Origin: an uncultured Roseobacter sp.
GTDB taxonomy: Bacteria > Pseudomonadota > Alphaproteobacteria > Rhodobacterales > Rhodobacteraceae
Length of the DNA stretch: 64,000 bases
Assembly (NCBI RefSeq): GCF_947496515.1
Contig: NZ_CANMDB010000009.1
Location: 124,001 to 188,000, forward strand
Direction of reading: 5' to 3'
Part shown: piece by piece, positions 43,771-52,159 of the stretch
Layout of the letters: every line of letters begins with the position of its first letter
Numbering within the stretch: the stretch's first letter is position 1
Program-made: the position numbers and the translations under genes
Notes under the pieces: model-generated
Told to the model about the DNA's origin: nothing
The model's database searches: none
Seen by the model: the letters and a program-made list of their open reading frames with translations, nothing else

Positions 43771-45747
43771 GTGCGTCCAAGGCGAAACAGACACGGCATT
43801 GCGGAGCAGGCAGGTAAAAACGTGACGATCGCAGCCATACAATTCCTTGTCGGCCTCGAACGACGCCGCAAGGTTGGCCTTGTCCTCATTCTGGACGCAA
43901 TGATCATTGCGCTGTCGCTCTATCTGGCGGTTGCCCTGCGGATCAGCACGTTCGATCTGGGATTTTACTGGCAGGGCTTCGGCGCGACGTTGCTCGGCCT
44001 ATGGGTCGCGGGAACGGCCCTTTCGTTTCTGACGGCGATCCCTTGGGTATCCATGCGCGCCTTCAACATGCACGGGGTACGGCAACTGGTTGTCTTTTCC
44101 GTGGTATTGGGTGCCGGTTTTTTCTGCTACAATTACTGGGGGCCTTGGCTGGTCCCGCGCTCGGCCCCGCTGATCATGATACCCGTCTTGCTGGTCGGAC
44201 TGGTTGGCGTGCGCGTGCTGCTCGGTCAGGCGCTCGCTCGAAGAGCCCCCCGTCAGGATGGGCAGGACCGTGTCCTGATCTACGGTGCAGGCGCGGCAGG
44301 GCTTCAATTGGCCAACGCAATGCGCGAGTTCGCCGGCGCCGAGGCGATTGCCTTCATTGACGACAACCCCTCGCTGCGCAAGGTTCTGGTCGGCGCCCTG
44401 CGGGTGTACGGCCCGGGGGACATCGGCAAACTCGTCCGTACGCGGGGTATCACCCAGATCATCCTGGCCATGCCCTCCACGTCCCGCGCGCGCAAACAGG
44501 AGATCCTGCGCGGATTGAGCGAGTATCCCGTGACGCTGCGCACGTTGCCGCATTTCCTGAACTTCGTGACCGGTGAGCCGCTGACAGCGCAGGTGCAGAA
44601 CGTGAGCATCGACGATCTGCTGGGCCGATTGCCGCAGTCGCTGGATCTGCCGGAGATTGCCACGGCGTATGCCGGTCAAAACGTGTTGGTTACGGGTGCG
44701 GGCGGTTCGATCGGGTCGGAACTCTGTGTGCAGCTATGCTCTGTCCCTGTGGCCAGGTTGGTGCTGGTCGATCACAGCGAATTCGCGCTTTATAGCATCG
44801 AGCGCAGGCTGCGGGCGTCGCATCCGCAGTGCGAGATCATCCCGATCCTGGTATCCGTTCTGGAAAAAGACGTGCTTAAACGCGCCATTGTCGATCACGG
44901 CATTCAGGTGGTGCTGCATGCCGCCGCTTACAAACATGTGCCACTGGTCGAGCATAACGAAGTCGTCGGGGCCCGAAACAATGCGCTCGGCACCTATGTC
45001 ACCGCAGAGGCCTGCGCGGAGACAGCGGTTGCACGGTTTATCCTGATCTCTACCGACAAGGCTGTGCGTCCGACCAACGTGATGGGCGCGACCAAACGAT
45101 TTGCCGAGATGCTGGTGCAGGATCTGCAAAAGCGCCATCCAGGTACGGTGTTTTCCATGGTCCGCTTTGGCAATGTGCTCGATAGTTCCGGCTCTGTGAT
45201 TCCGCTTTTCCGCGAACAGCTGTCCAAGGGTGGGCCGCTGACGGTGACACACCCCGAGGTCACGCGCTTTTTCATGACCCTGGGCGAGGCGGCGCGGCTG
45301 GTGCTGTTGGCGGGAACCTTTGCCAAGGGCGGCGAGGTCTATCTGCTGGATATGGGGGAGCCCATCAAGATTGTTGATCTGGCGCGGAACATGATCCGCA
45401 TCTGCGGACTGACAGAACGGACCGCCGCCAACCCTGACGGTGATGTCGCGGTGGAGTTTGTGGGCCTGCGCCCGGGCGAAAAGCTCTACGAAGAGCTTCT
45501 GATCGGAGAGAACCAGATTGCCACGCCGCATCCCAAGATCATGTGTGCGCGCGAAACCTGCCCTGATAGTGACATTTGTACGGAGGCGCTGAGCCGCCTG
45601 CGCGCGGCCATTGCTGCGCAGGATCCCGATGCGATCCGCGCGCTGTTTGTCGAGACCGTGGATGGCTACACCAATGGCGCGCTCCGGTCCGAGCCAAAGG
45701 AGCAGACGGACAAAGAGCTCACCCCCGTTGCGGCGACGCTCGTTTGA
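43771..45747 (+). CDS. Membrane-bound nucleotide-sugar 4,6-dehydratase, PglF/WbpM/CapD-like
   Basis: The protein has 658 aa with a GTG start; a GTG at 43822 is an equally good alternative (641 aa). Four N-terminal membrane helices (about residues 35-150) are followed by a CoA-binding-like domain (VLIYGAGAAGLQLANAM), then an SDR domain with VLVTGAGGSIGSELCVQL. In ISTDKAVRPTNVMGATKR the Tyr of YxxxK is replaced by Met, as in PglF/WbpM. The enzyme converts UDP-GlcNAc to the 4-keto-6-deoxy sugar. It could supply the CBS-aminotransferase at 18606, although the two genes are more than 20 kb apart. The end overlaps the convergent AraC gene by 29 nt. Confidence 0.88.
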   Translation: MRPRRNRHGIAEQAGKNVTIAAIQFLVGLERRRKVGLVLILDAMIIALSLYLAVALRISTFDLGFYWQGFGATLLGLWVAGTALSFLTAIPWVSMRAFNMHGVRQLVVFSVVLGAGFFCYNYWGPWLVPRSAPLIMIPVLLVGLVGVRVLLGQALARRAPRQDGQDRVLIYGAGAAGLQLANAMREFAGAEAIAFIDDNPSLRKVLVGALRVYGPGDIGKLVRTRGITQIILAMPSTSRARKQEILRGLSEYPVTLRTLPHFLNFVTGEPLTAQVQNVSIDDLLGRLPQSLDLPEIATAYAGQNVLVTGAGGSIGSELCVQLCSVPVARLVLVDHSEFALYSIERRLRASHPQCEIIPILVSVLEKDVLKRAIVDHGIQVVLHAAAYKHVPLVEHNEVVGARNNALGTYVTAEACAETAVARFILISTDKAVRPTNVMGATKRFAEMLVQDLQKRHPGTVFSMVRFGNVLDSSGSVIPLFREQLSKGGPLTVTHPEVTRFFMTLGEAARLVLLAGTFAKGGEVYLLDMGEPIKIVDLARNMIRICGLTERTAANPDGDVAVEFVGLRPGEKLYEELLIGENQIATPHPKIMCARETCPDSDICTEALSRLRAAIAAQDPDAIRALFVETVDGYTNGALRSEPKEQTDKELTPVAATLV

Positions 45748-46765
45748 TCCAATCCCGGGGCGCTTGGCCCGTCACCCTCAGAAATTCCCGGTTGAAGTTC
45801 GATTTCGTGTTGAACCCGCTGGCCAGCATCGCCTGGGTCACGGACGTGCCCTCCTGCAGCAGCGTGCAGGCATGACGGATCCGGTATCCGTTGATGTAAC
45901 GTGAGACGTTTTCACCGGTGCTCTGGTTGATCGCAGCGGAAAGCCGCTTTTCCGGCACCCGCAGCTTGCGTGCCAACCGGGCCAGCGTCAGGTCGGGATC
46001 AAGATGCGGCGCATGTCGGCTGATGTAGCTGTCGAGGCTGTCCAGAACAGCACCGTGTTGTGCTTTGTCCTCGTCTGAGAGGGCCTCGCGATCGCCCGGA
46101 GGGCTTTGACTGTCGATGGCGTGCCACAGGCCGAGCGTGCCCAGAATGATCAGCGCAGTGGCAGAAAAGAGGCTCGGGAGCCACAGCAGCAGGTCCCGGT
46201 CCCCTTCTGCCAGGCGCACCGCAATGATCACGTCACTGACCGCGGAGGCGATCAGGGCCAGAGCGAGGAACCGCCAGACGGTCAGCGGCAGACGCCCGCT
46301 CTCCAGCCGGCTATGCGTGAGTGCGTCTTCGCCCCGGCGCAGCCTGCCCAGCATCGCCGCGCCATAGGCGGCAAAGACCAGCGGTATGAGCACGTCAAGG
46401 CCCCCGGGGAAGACCACGAGGCAGATGAGAGCAGTCACCGGGCCTGCCGCGTGCCAAATCATCTCCGGCCATCGCAGCGGGCCCACCGTTGCCTGACGAA
46501 AGGCCAGCCAGCAGATCGCCGGGATGATCGTCGCCGTAATGGGCTGGAGCACCCTCAGCGATGTCAGGCCGTAGTAGTGAACCAGCGCTGTGAGGCTGCT
46601 TTGCACGGCGCATAACCCGATCAGAGCCAGCACCGGCCATGGGGTTGATTTCGTCAACAGCCGGTGCAGAAACAGGCCAGCAAGGACCAGCGCGATGATC
46701 AGCGGAACGGGGAGGACGGGCATGCGGTCTACGGGTGTCTCTTTTGGGGCAGCTTCCTTCTCCAC
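45719..46765 (-). CDS. Membrane-anchored AraC-family transcriptional regulator
   Basis: The protein has 348 aa. Residues about 18-230 contain six or seven hydrophobic helices (LPLIIALVLAGLFL is the like of the first). The C-terminal 110 residues are a double helix-turn-helix AraC domain: LTLARLARKLRVPEKRLSAA and TSVTQAMLASGFNTKSNFNR. A regulator with an inner-membrane sensory half is typical of AraC proteins responding to envelope or extracellular signals. The target is unknown; the convergent overlap with the dehydratase gene and the divergent hydrolase gene at 46867 make those candidates. Confidence 0.8.
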   Translation of the reverse strand: MEKEAAPKETPVDRMPVLPVPLIIALVLAGLFLHRLLTKSTPWPVLALIGLCAVQSSLTALVHYYGLTSLRVLQPITATIIPAICWLAFRQATVGPLRWPEMIWHAAGPVTALICLVVFPGGLDVLIPLVFAAYGAAMLGRLRRGEDALTHSRLESGRLPLTVWRFLALALIASAVSDVIIAVRLAEGDRDLLLWLPSLFSATALIILGTLGLWHAIDSQSPPGDREALSDEDKAQHGAVLDSLDSYISRHAPHLDPDLTLARLARKLRVPEKRLSAAINQSTGENVSRYINGYRIRHACTLLQEGTSVTQAMLASGFNTKSNFNREFLRVTGQAPRDWIKRASPQRG

Positions 46766-46866
46766 GTTCTAAAACGGGATCTCAACGACCTGAAACCGGA
46801 TTCAGGTCGCATCGGGTTACTTGCGCGTGGGTAATGGGCCTGACACACCATACCGGGAGACATCTT

Positions 46867-47886
46867 GTGAGATATATTTGCCACGCGCTGGTGCTGAGCG
46901 TGCTTGCGACCGTGACCGCCAATGCGGACGATGTGGGCGTGATCGAACGGCGATTGTCCGTCCAGCACCACGAGACGGGGTTGGAAACCACGGTCCTCTT
47001 TCCGGGCATCGGGGGGCAGGCAGGCACGCTGGGCGGCAACGCGGTGTTTTTCGGCACCCCGGTGTTGAAGGACGCGCGACCGCTGCCCGGTCGGTACCCG
47101 GTTGTGGTGATGTCCCATGGCTGGGGCGGCAATGCCGCACGGATGGCCTGGTTAGGGGCGGCGCTCGCGGAAAAGGGCGCGATCGTGGTGGCGGTGAACC
47201 ACCCCGGCAGCACGACCTTTGATGTGAATTTCGACACTGCGTTCCATCACTGGACACGGGCGCAAGATCTCTCTGCCGCGCTGGATTGGCTGCTGCAGGA
47301 CCCGGAGTTTGCACCGTTTGTGGATCACGGCAGGATCTATGCCGCGGGCTTTTCCTACGGCGGATGGACTGCGTTGTCTCTGGCCGGGGTCCGGGGGAGT
47401 CGCGCAGGATTTTTTCAGTATTGCGAGGCAGCGGGCGCGGGCTCGCAGTTCTGCGCCATGTTGGAGCGTGCAGGCGTTGATATCAGAGCAATTGACGAGA
47501 CCCGCTATGAAGGATCCTACCGCGATCCCCGCGTGCAGGCGGTCGCCGCCATTGACCCTGGGCTGACCTGGGGCCTTGCCAAGGAGGATCTGAGTGAGGC
47601 CTCGGCAAAGATGCTGCTGATTGCTTTGGGTGAAGGGGCTGACCGGCTCAGGGCGACTGATACCGGACCCTCCGGCAGCGGTTTCGAGGCGCTGGTGCCC
47701 GAGGCTGTGGCAATCACAATTGCACCCGCCACGCATTTCAGCGTCCTTGGCCTGTGTACGCCGCGTGGTGCCGCCATCCTTGTCGAAGAACAGGATGATC
47801 CCGTCTGCACGGATCCGCCCGGGACGGACCGCGCGCAGGTTCTGCAACAGATCATCGAGGCTATTGCGGATCACTTCGGCCTTTAG
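46867..47886 (+). CDS. Secreted alpha/beta hydrolase (dienelactone hydrolase / PAF-acetylhydrolase-like)
   Basis: The protein has 339 aa from the GTG at 46867, preceded by GGGAG; this start gives a signal peptide (RYICHALVLSVLATVTANA). PVVVMSHGWGGNAARMAW is the oxyanion-hole loop and IYAAGFSYGGWTALSLAG carries the nucleophile Ser in GxSxG. A late His in APATHFSVLGL completes the triad. Two cysteine pairs (QYCEAAGAGSQFC and the C-terminal ones) fit a periplasmic disulphide-bonded protein. The substrate is unknown. It is divergent from the AraC gene, about 100 bp away. Confidence 0.72.
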   Translation: MRYICHALVLSVLATVTANADDVGVIERRLSVQHHETGLETTVLFPGIGGQAGTLGGNAVFFGTPVLKDARPLPGRYPVVVMSHGWGGNAARMAWLGAALAEKGAIVVAVNHPGSTTFDVNFDTAFHHWTRAQDLSAALDWLLQDPEFAPFVDHGRIYAAGFSYGGWTALSLAGVRGSRAGFFQYCEAAGAGSQFCAMLERAGVDIRAIDETRYEGSYRDPRVQAVAAIDPGLTWGLAKEDLSEASAKMLLIALGEGADRLRATDTGPSGSGFEALVPEAVAITIAPATHFSVLGLCTPRGAAILVEEQDDPVCTDPPGTDRAQVLQQIIEAIADHFGL

Positions 47887-47892
47887 GGCAGG

Positions 47893-49737
47893 CTACCGGA
47901 AATCCGCAGGATCCACACCGAAGGCCTTGATCTTGGAGTAGGCCGTGGTGGGCGCGACGCCCAGCATGGCCGCGACCCCACCTGGGCCAGCCACCTTGCC
48001 GCGCGCCCGGCGCAGTGCGCTTTGCAGGTTGCGCAGTTCGTGTGTGCGTAGTTCGGCACAGCTCAGCACCATATCGTTCTGCAGAACGTCGCCGTCCGCG
48101 GCCAGCTTGAAATCCAGTTTCAATCGCCCGCCCTGCGCCAGAATGGCTGCCCGTTCGATCACATTCTCCAGCTCGCGCACGTTGCCGGGCCAGTCGTACC
48201 CCTGCAGCGCGTCGATATTGGACTTGGACAGCCGCGTCGCGGGCAGGCGCAACCGGCGGGTCGTCCGGTCCAGAAAATGCTTGGCCAGATAGGGGATATC
48301 CTCGGGCCGGTCGCGAAGCGATACGCAGGTGATCGAAAAGACGCTGAGCGCAAAGTAAAGATCCTGCCGGAATCGCCCGGCACGAACCTCTGCCAGCAAA
48401 TCGCGCGAGGTGGTTGCCACGACCTTGAGCGAGACCGGCGTATCGGTGCCATCCCCGAGCCGCCGCAAACGACCGTTCTGCAAGACATCGTGCAGCTTGC
48501 CCTGCAGAGCGCGCGGCAGATCCGCAATCTCGTCCAGGTGCAAGGTGCCGTTGTGCGCCATCATCAGCTTGCCGGTCACATCGCGTGCCGCACCGGGAAA
48601 TGCCCCGCGACGGTAGCCGAAAAGCTCCGCTTCCAGCGTGGCGGCTTCGGTATTGTCGCAGCGGATCCGCACCAACGGGCGGCGGTGGCGGGTGCTCGCC
48701 TCGTGGATCGCAGAGACGGTCAGCGTCTTGCCCGACCCCGGCGGTCCGGCAACCAGAACATGGGCATCGTTCTTTGCGGCCAGATCGATCTGCGTGTTGA
48801 GCGATTTGACGGCCGGTGAGACCCCCACCACCCCTGTGTGTGACCGGGCTGACCGGATCTCCGTCAGCAGATACTCGTTCTCCTGCTCCAGCTTGTGGGT
48901 CAGGGTCTCGACCTCGGCTAACGCCTCGCGCAGCTTGCGTTCGTTTTCCTTGCGCTCTGTCACATCGCGAAAGATCACGACCGCACCGGCCAGCACCCCG
49001 TGATCGTAGATCGGGGTAGAGACATATTCGACGAGGATGGGCCGACCGTCCTTGCGCCAGAACACATCGTCGTCCACGCGCATCGTTTCGTCCCGCCGGA
49101 ACGAGGCGTAGATGGGGCATTCATGGGCGGGGAAATGCTCGCCGTTCAGGTGCTTGTGGTGGATGATGGAATGCAGCTCGCGTCCGATCAGATCCTCCGA
49201 CGACCAGCCGAGCATCTCCTGAGCGGCGCGGTTGACAAAGGTCGCCTTGCCGGAGGCGTTGATCCCGTAGATCCCTTCGCCCGCTGCCTCCAGGATCAGG
49301 CGGTTCTGTGCTTCGACCTCGCGGAAAAAGCCGTAGATGTTTTGCCAGCGGGTCAGGCCCGCGCGCTGGTGACTATCAAGTTCGGCCACGTGGTTACGGC
49401 GGTCATGTTCGTCCAGATCCAGAAAACTGAGCAGCACCCGGCGCTGCCCCCGCTGAAGCCCGTAGGTCTGGAGCCTGAGCGCTCGGTCATCGGCCCCGCG
49501 AAAGGACAGCATCCGCTCCACACGGCTGCCGTAATGCGCGACGGCTTCGAGAAAGATCGCCATGCTTGGCACGTCCGAGATCAGGATCTGCGAAAAAGCA
49601 TGCCCGAGCCGCTGCCCGCCAAACAGCGCCTGTGCTGCGGCATTGCTGGCAGTGACCCTGTCTGTCTGCGGGTCGAGCATCAGTGTCGGCAGAGCGTGGT
49701 CTGAGACGGCGTGGTCGGAATCGGGGTGATCGAGCAT
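47893..49737 (-). CDS. PAS-domain, AAA+, Fis-type enhancer-binding regulator of the cyanate locus
   Basis: The protein has 614 aa. Two PAS-like regions (residues about 15-110 and 145-270; the second has AAGEGIYGINASGKATFVN) are followed by a coiled-coil linker (ENERKLREALAEVETLTHKL). The AAA+ domain has Walker A AGPPGSGKT, Walker B TLHLDEIADLP and a GAFPGA loop, where sigma-54 activators have GAFTGA. A Fis-type HTH ends the protein (GVAAMLGVAPTTAYSKIKAF). It is divergent from the cyanate transporter genes and probably activates them. The T-to-P change in the sigma-54-contact loop is unusual and may mean a different mode of action. Confidence 0.85.
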   Translation of the reverse strand: MLDHPDSDHAVSDHALPTLMLDPQTDRVTASNAAAQALFGGQRLGHAFSQILISDVPSMAIFLEAVAHYGSRVERMLSFRGADDRALRLQTYGLQRGQRRVLLSFLDLDEHDRRNHVAELDSHQRAGLTRWQNIYGFFREVEAQNRLILEAAGEGIYGINASGKATFVNRAAQEMLGWSSEDLIGRELHSIIHHKHLNGEHFPAHECPIYASFRRDETMRVDDDVFWRKDGRPILVEYVSTPIYDHGVLAGAVVIFRDVTERKENERKLREALAEVETLTHKLEQENEYLLTEIRSARSHTGVVGVSPAVKSLNTQIDLAAKNDAHVLVAGPPGSGKTLTVSAIHEASTRHRRPLVRIRCDNTEAATLEAELFGYRRGAFPGAARDVTGKLMMAHNGTLHLDEIADLPRALQGKLHDVLQNGRLRRLGDGTDTPVSLKVVATTSRDLLAEVRAGRFRQDLYFALSVFSITCVSLRDRPEDIPYLAKHFLDRTTRRLRLPATRLSKSNIDALQGYDWPGNVRELENVIERAAILAQGGRLKLDFKLAADGDVLQNDMVLSCAELRTHELRNLQSALRRARGKVAGPGGVAAMLGVAPTTAYSKIKAFGVDPADFR

Positions 49738-49774
49738 GCACCTACCGTGTCAGCGCGGTGGGTGGGGTACACAC

Positions 49775-49803
49775 ACGAAATCTCGTCGATCACGATATCT
49801 CGT
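49775..49803. promoter_or_regulatory. Direct repeats upstream of the cyanate operon, candidate activator sites
   Basis: ACGAAATCTCGT (49775-49786) and ACGATATCTCGT (49792-49803) differ at one base, are nearly palindromic themselves, and start 17 bp apart. They sit between the regulator and the cynA-like gene and about 60 bp before the candidate -24/-12 element. This is a plausible binding array for the Fis-type HTH of the regulator. Confidence 0.5.
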
Positions 49804-49861
49804 TATATCTGCCAATAAAATAGTCATATTTTTCAATCGGGTGCTAGTTATTGAGCGGTGT

Positions 49862-49876
49862 CCGCACCCGCTTTGC
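49862..49876 (+). promoter_or_regulatory. Candidate -24/-12-like promoter of the cyanate operon
   Basis: CCGCAC-N5-TTGC has the exact spacing of sigma-54 promoters (TGGCAC-N5-TTGC) but lacks the first conserved G at -24. It ends 51 nt before the start codon. A TGACCT-caaaac-AGGTCA hairpin (49900-49917) lies between it and the start codon. Confidence 0.35.
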
Positions 49877-49927
49877 CCGGGTCTGATCGCATGACAAGCT
49901 GACCTCAAAACAGGTCAGGGGGTCCAG

Positions 49928-51316
49928 ATGACTATCAAAAGCCTAGGCAATCCATTCTCCGATAAAACCGATTTGCGCCACGGTGCCGACTGCGGCTGTG
50001 ACGGCTGCCTGTCCGGTCACGGGCATGACGCAGGGCATGTGGAGCCGCATCATATGTCCAGCGATCAGATGATGGAGCGTGCGGTGGAAAGCGCGATTGT
50101 CTGCTCCGTCTTTGGTCAAAGCGACATCGGGCGTCGGTCTTTCATGGGCATGATCGGCGGGACCACAGCGGCGGCCGCACTGGCGTCGGTCTTCCCGCTG
50201 GAGCAGGCCAAGGCGGCCCTTCTCGATGATCTGGGTCCACCCGAAAAGACGGATCTGAACATCGGGTTCGTGCCGATCACCTGTGCGACCCCGATCATTA
50301 TGGCGCAGCCCTTGGGCTTTTACGAACGCTACGGGCTGAGCGCGCAGGTGATCAAAACCGCTGGCTGGGCCGTGGCGCGCGACAAATCGCTGTCGGGCGA
50401 GTACGACGCCAGCCACATGCTGACGCCGATGCCGCTGGCCATGACACTGGGCGCGGGCTCCATCGCGGAGCCCTACATCATGCCCGCCGTCGAGAACATC
50501 AACGGTCAGGCCATCGTGCTGTCCAATGAGCATCTCGACAAGCGCGACCCCAAGCAGTGGAAAGGCTTCACCTTCGGGGTGCCGTTCGAGTACTCCATGC
50601 ACAACTTCCTGCTGCGCTACTACGTGGCGGAATTCGGGCTGGATCCGGATGTAGACATCCAGATCCGCGTGGTGCCACCGCCGGAGATGGTGGCGAACCT
50701 GCGCGCGGGCAATCTGGACGGCTACCTTTCGCCCGATCCGTTCAACCAGCGCGCGGTGTTCGAGGGCATCGGTTTCATCCACATCCTGACCAAGGAGATC
50801 TGGGAGGGGCATCCCTGCTGCGCCTTTGCCGCCCCGCTGAGTTTCGCAACAGAGCTGCCCAACACCTACGGCGCGCTGCTGAAGTCCATCATCGACGCGA
50901 CGCAATATGCCTCCGACCCCGACAACCGGGTGGAGATTGCCGAGGCGATCTCGCCCACCAACTACCTCAACCAGCCGGTCACGGTGGTGCAGCAGGTGCT
51001 GACCGGCACCTATGCCGACGGTCTGGGCGAGGTGCAGCGGGTACCTGACCGGATCGACTTCGACCCCTTCCCCTGGCATTCGATGGGCGTGTGGATCCTC
51101 GCTCAGATGAAACGCTGGGGCTATATCGAGGGCGACATCGACTACAAGGCAGTGGCCGAGCAGGTCTACCTCGCCTCCGATGCGCGCAAGATCATGACCG
51201 AGCTGGGCTACGACGCGCCGGAAGAGACCTACAAATCCCACACCATCATGGGCAAGACCTTTGATCCAGCCGAGCCCGAGGCCTATGTGGACAGCTTTGC
51301 CATCAAGGCCAACTGA
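49928..51316 (+). CDS. cynA: Cyanate/nitrate-type ABC transporter substrate-binding protein with Cys/His leader
   Basis: The protein has 462 aa. Residues 1-66 carry an unusual leader: Cys22, Cys24, Cys27, then His31, 33, 37, 41 and 42. A twin-arginine signal follows (IGRRSFMGM, Arg69-Arg70) and a hydrophobic run to about residue 95, so the folded protein would be exported by Tat. The mature part (LNIGFVPITCATPIIMAQPLG) is of the NrtA/CmpA/CynA type. Co-localisation with cyanase suggests cyanate as the ligand, although nitrate or taurine-like anions cannot be excluded. It overlaps the permease gene by one base. Confidence 0.82.
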   Translation: MTIKSLGNPFSDKTDLRHGADCGCDGCLSGHGHDAGHVEPHHMSSDQMMERAVESAIVCSVFGQSDIGRRSFMGMIGGTTAAAALASVFPLEQAKAALLDDLGPPEKTDLNIGFVPITCATPIIMAQPLGFYERYGLSAQVIKTAGWAVARDKSLSGEYDASHMLTPMPLAMTLGAGSIAEPYIMPAVENINGQAIVLSNEHLDKRDPKQWKGFTFGVPFEYSMHNFLLRYYVAEFGLDPDVDIQIRVVPPPEMVANLRAGNLDGYLSPDPFNQRAVFEGIGFIHILTKEIWEGHPCCAFAAPLSFATELPNTYGALLKSIIDATQYASDPDNRVEIAEAISPTNYLNQPVTVVQQVLTGTYADGLGEVQRVPDRIDFDPFPWHSMGVWILAQMKRWGYIEGDIDYKAVAEQVYLASDARKIMTELGYDAPEETYKSHTIMGKTFDPAEPEAYVDSFAIKAN

Positions 51317-52149
51317 TGGGCACGCTGTCGGAGAACAAGCGCGCGGCCTTGTTGTCGGTGCTGCTGCTGGTGGTCGGCTGCCTGATATGGGAGTTGTCGA
51401 TCCCCGCGCAGAAAGCCGCTGGTGAGCTGACGGAATACGAGCTGCTCACCGGAGCGGGCCAGCCAAAAGCCGGTGTGCCGCCACCCAGTCAGGTGCTCGC
51501 CAAGGCGTGGGAGCAGCTCTCCAACCCGTTCTACGACGCCGGTCCCAACGATAAGGGCATCGGCATCCAAATCGGCTATTCCATCTACCGCGTGCTGGCG
51601 GGATACCTGCTGGCAGCGCTGATTGCGATCCCCTTGGGGTTCCTTATCGGGATGTCGTCGGTGGCCTATAAGGCGCTCAACCCCTTCATTCAGGTCCTGC
51701 GGCCCATTTCGCCGCTGGCCTGGATGCCGCTGGCGCTTTTCGTCATTCAGGACAGCGAGGCGAGCGCGATTTTCGTGATCTTCATCTGTTCGATCTGGCC
51801 GATGCTGATCAATACCGCCTTTGGCGTGGCCGGCGTGCGCGAGGATTGGGTGAACGTGGCGCGGACCCATGAGTTGGGTGCGCTCAAGACCGCCTTTACC
51901 GTGATCCTGCCCGCCGCGGCACCAACCATCGTGACGGGCATGCGCATCTCCATCGGGATCGCGTGGCTGGTCATCGTGGCGGCAGAGATGCTCGTGGGTG
52001 GCACCGGCATTGGCTATTACGTCTGGAACGAGTGGAACAATCTCGACCTGACCTCGGTCATCTTCTCCATCCTCATGATCGGCATCGTTGGCATGCTGCT
52101 CGATTCCATGTTCGGCCTGCTGCAACGCACGGTCGCCTACACCGAATAG
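51316..52149 (+). CDS. cynB: Cyanate/nitrate-type ABC transporter permease
   Basis: The protein has 277 aa with about six membrane segments. The EAA coupling motif is EDWVNVARTHELGALKTAF, followed by PAAAPTIVTGMRISIGIAW, typical of the NrtB/SsuC/TauC permeases. Its first codon shares a base with the end of the binding-protein gene. It is the membrane part of the importer with the ATPase 10 nt downstream. Confidence 0.85.
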   Translation: MGTLSENKRAALLSVLLLVVGCLIWELSIPAQKAAGELTEYELLTGAGQPKAGVPPPSQVLAKAWEQLSNPFYDAGPNDKGIGIQIGYSIYRVLAGYLLAALIAIPLGFLIGMSSVAYKALNPFIQVLRPISPLAWMPLALFVIQDSEASAIFVIFICSIWPMLINTAFGVAGVREDWVNVARTHELGALKTAFTVILPAAAPTIVTGMRISIGIAWLVIVAAEMLVGGTGIGYYVWNEWNNLDLTSVIFSILMIGIVGMLLDSMFGLLQRTVAYTE

Positions 52150-52159
52150 GAGCCAGCGC

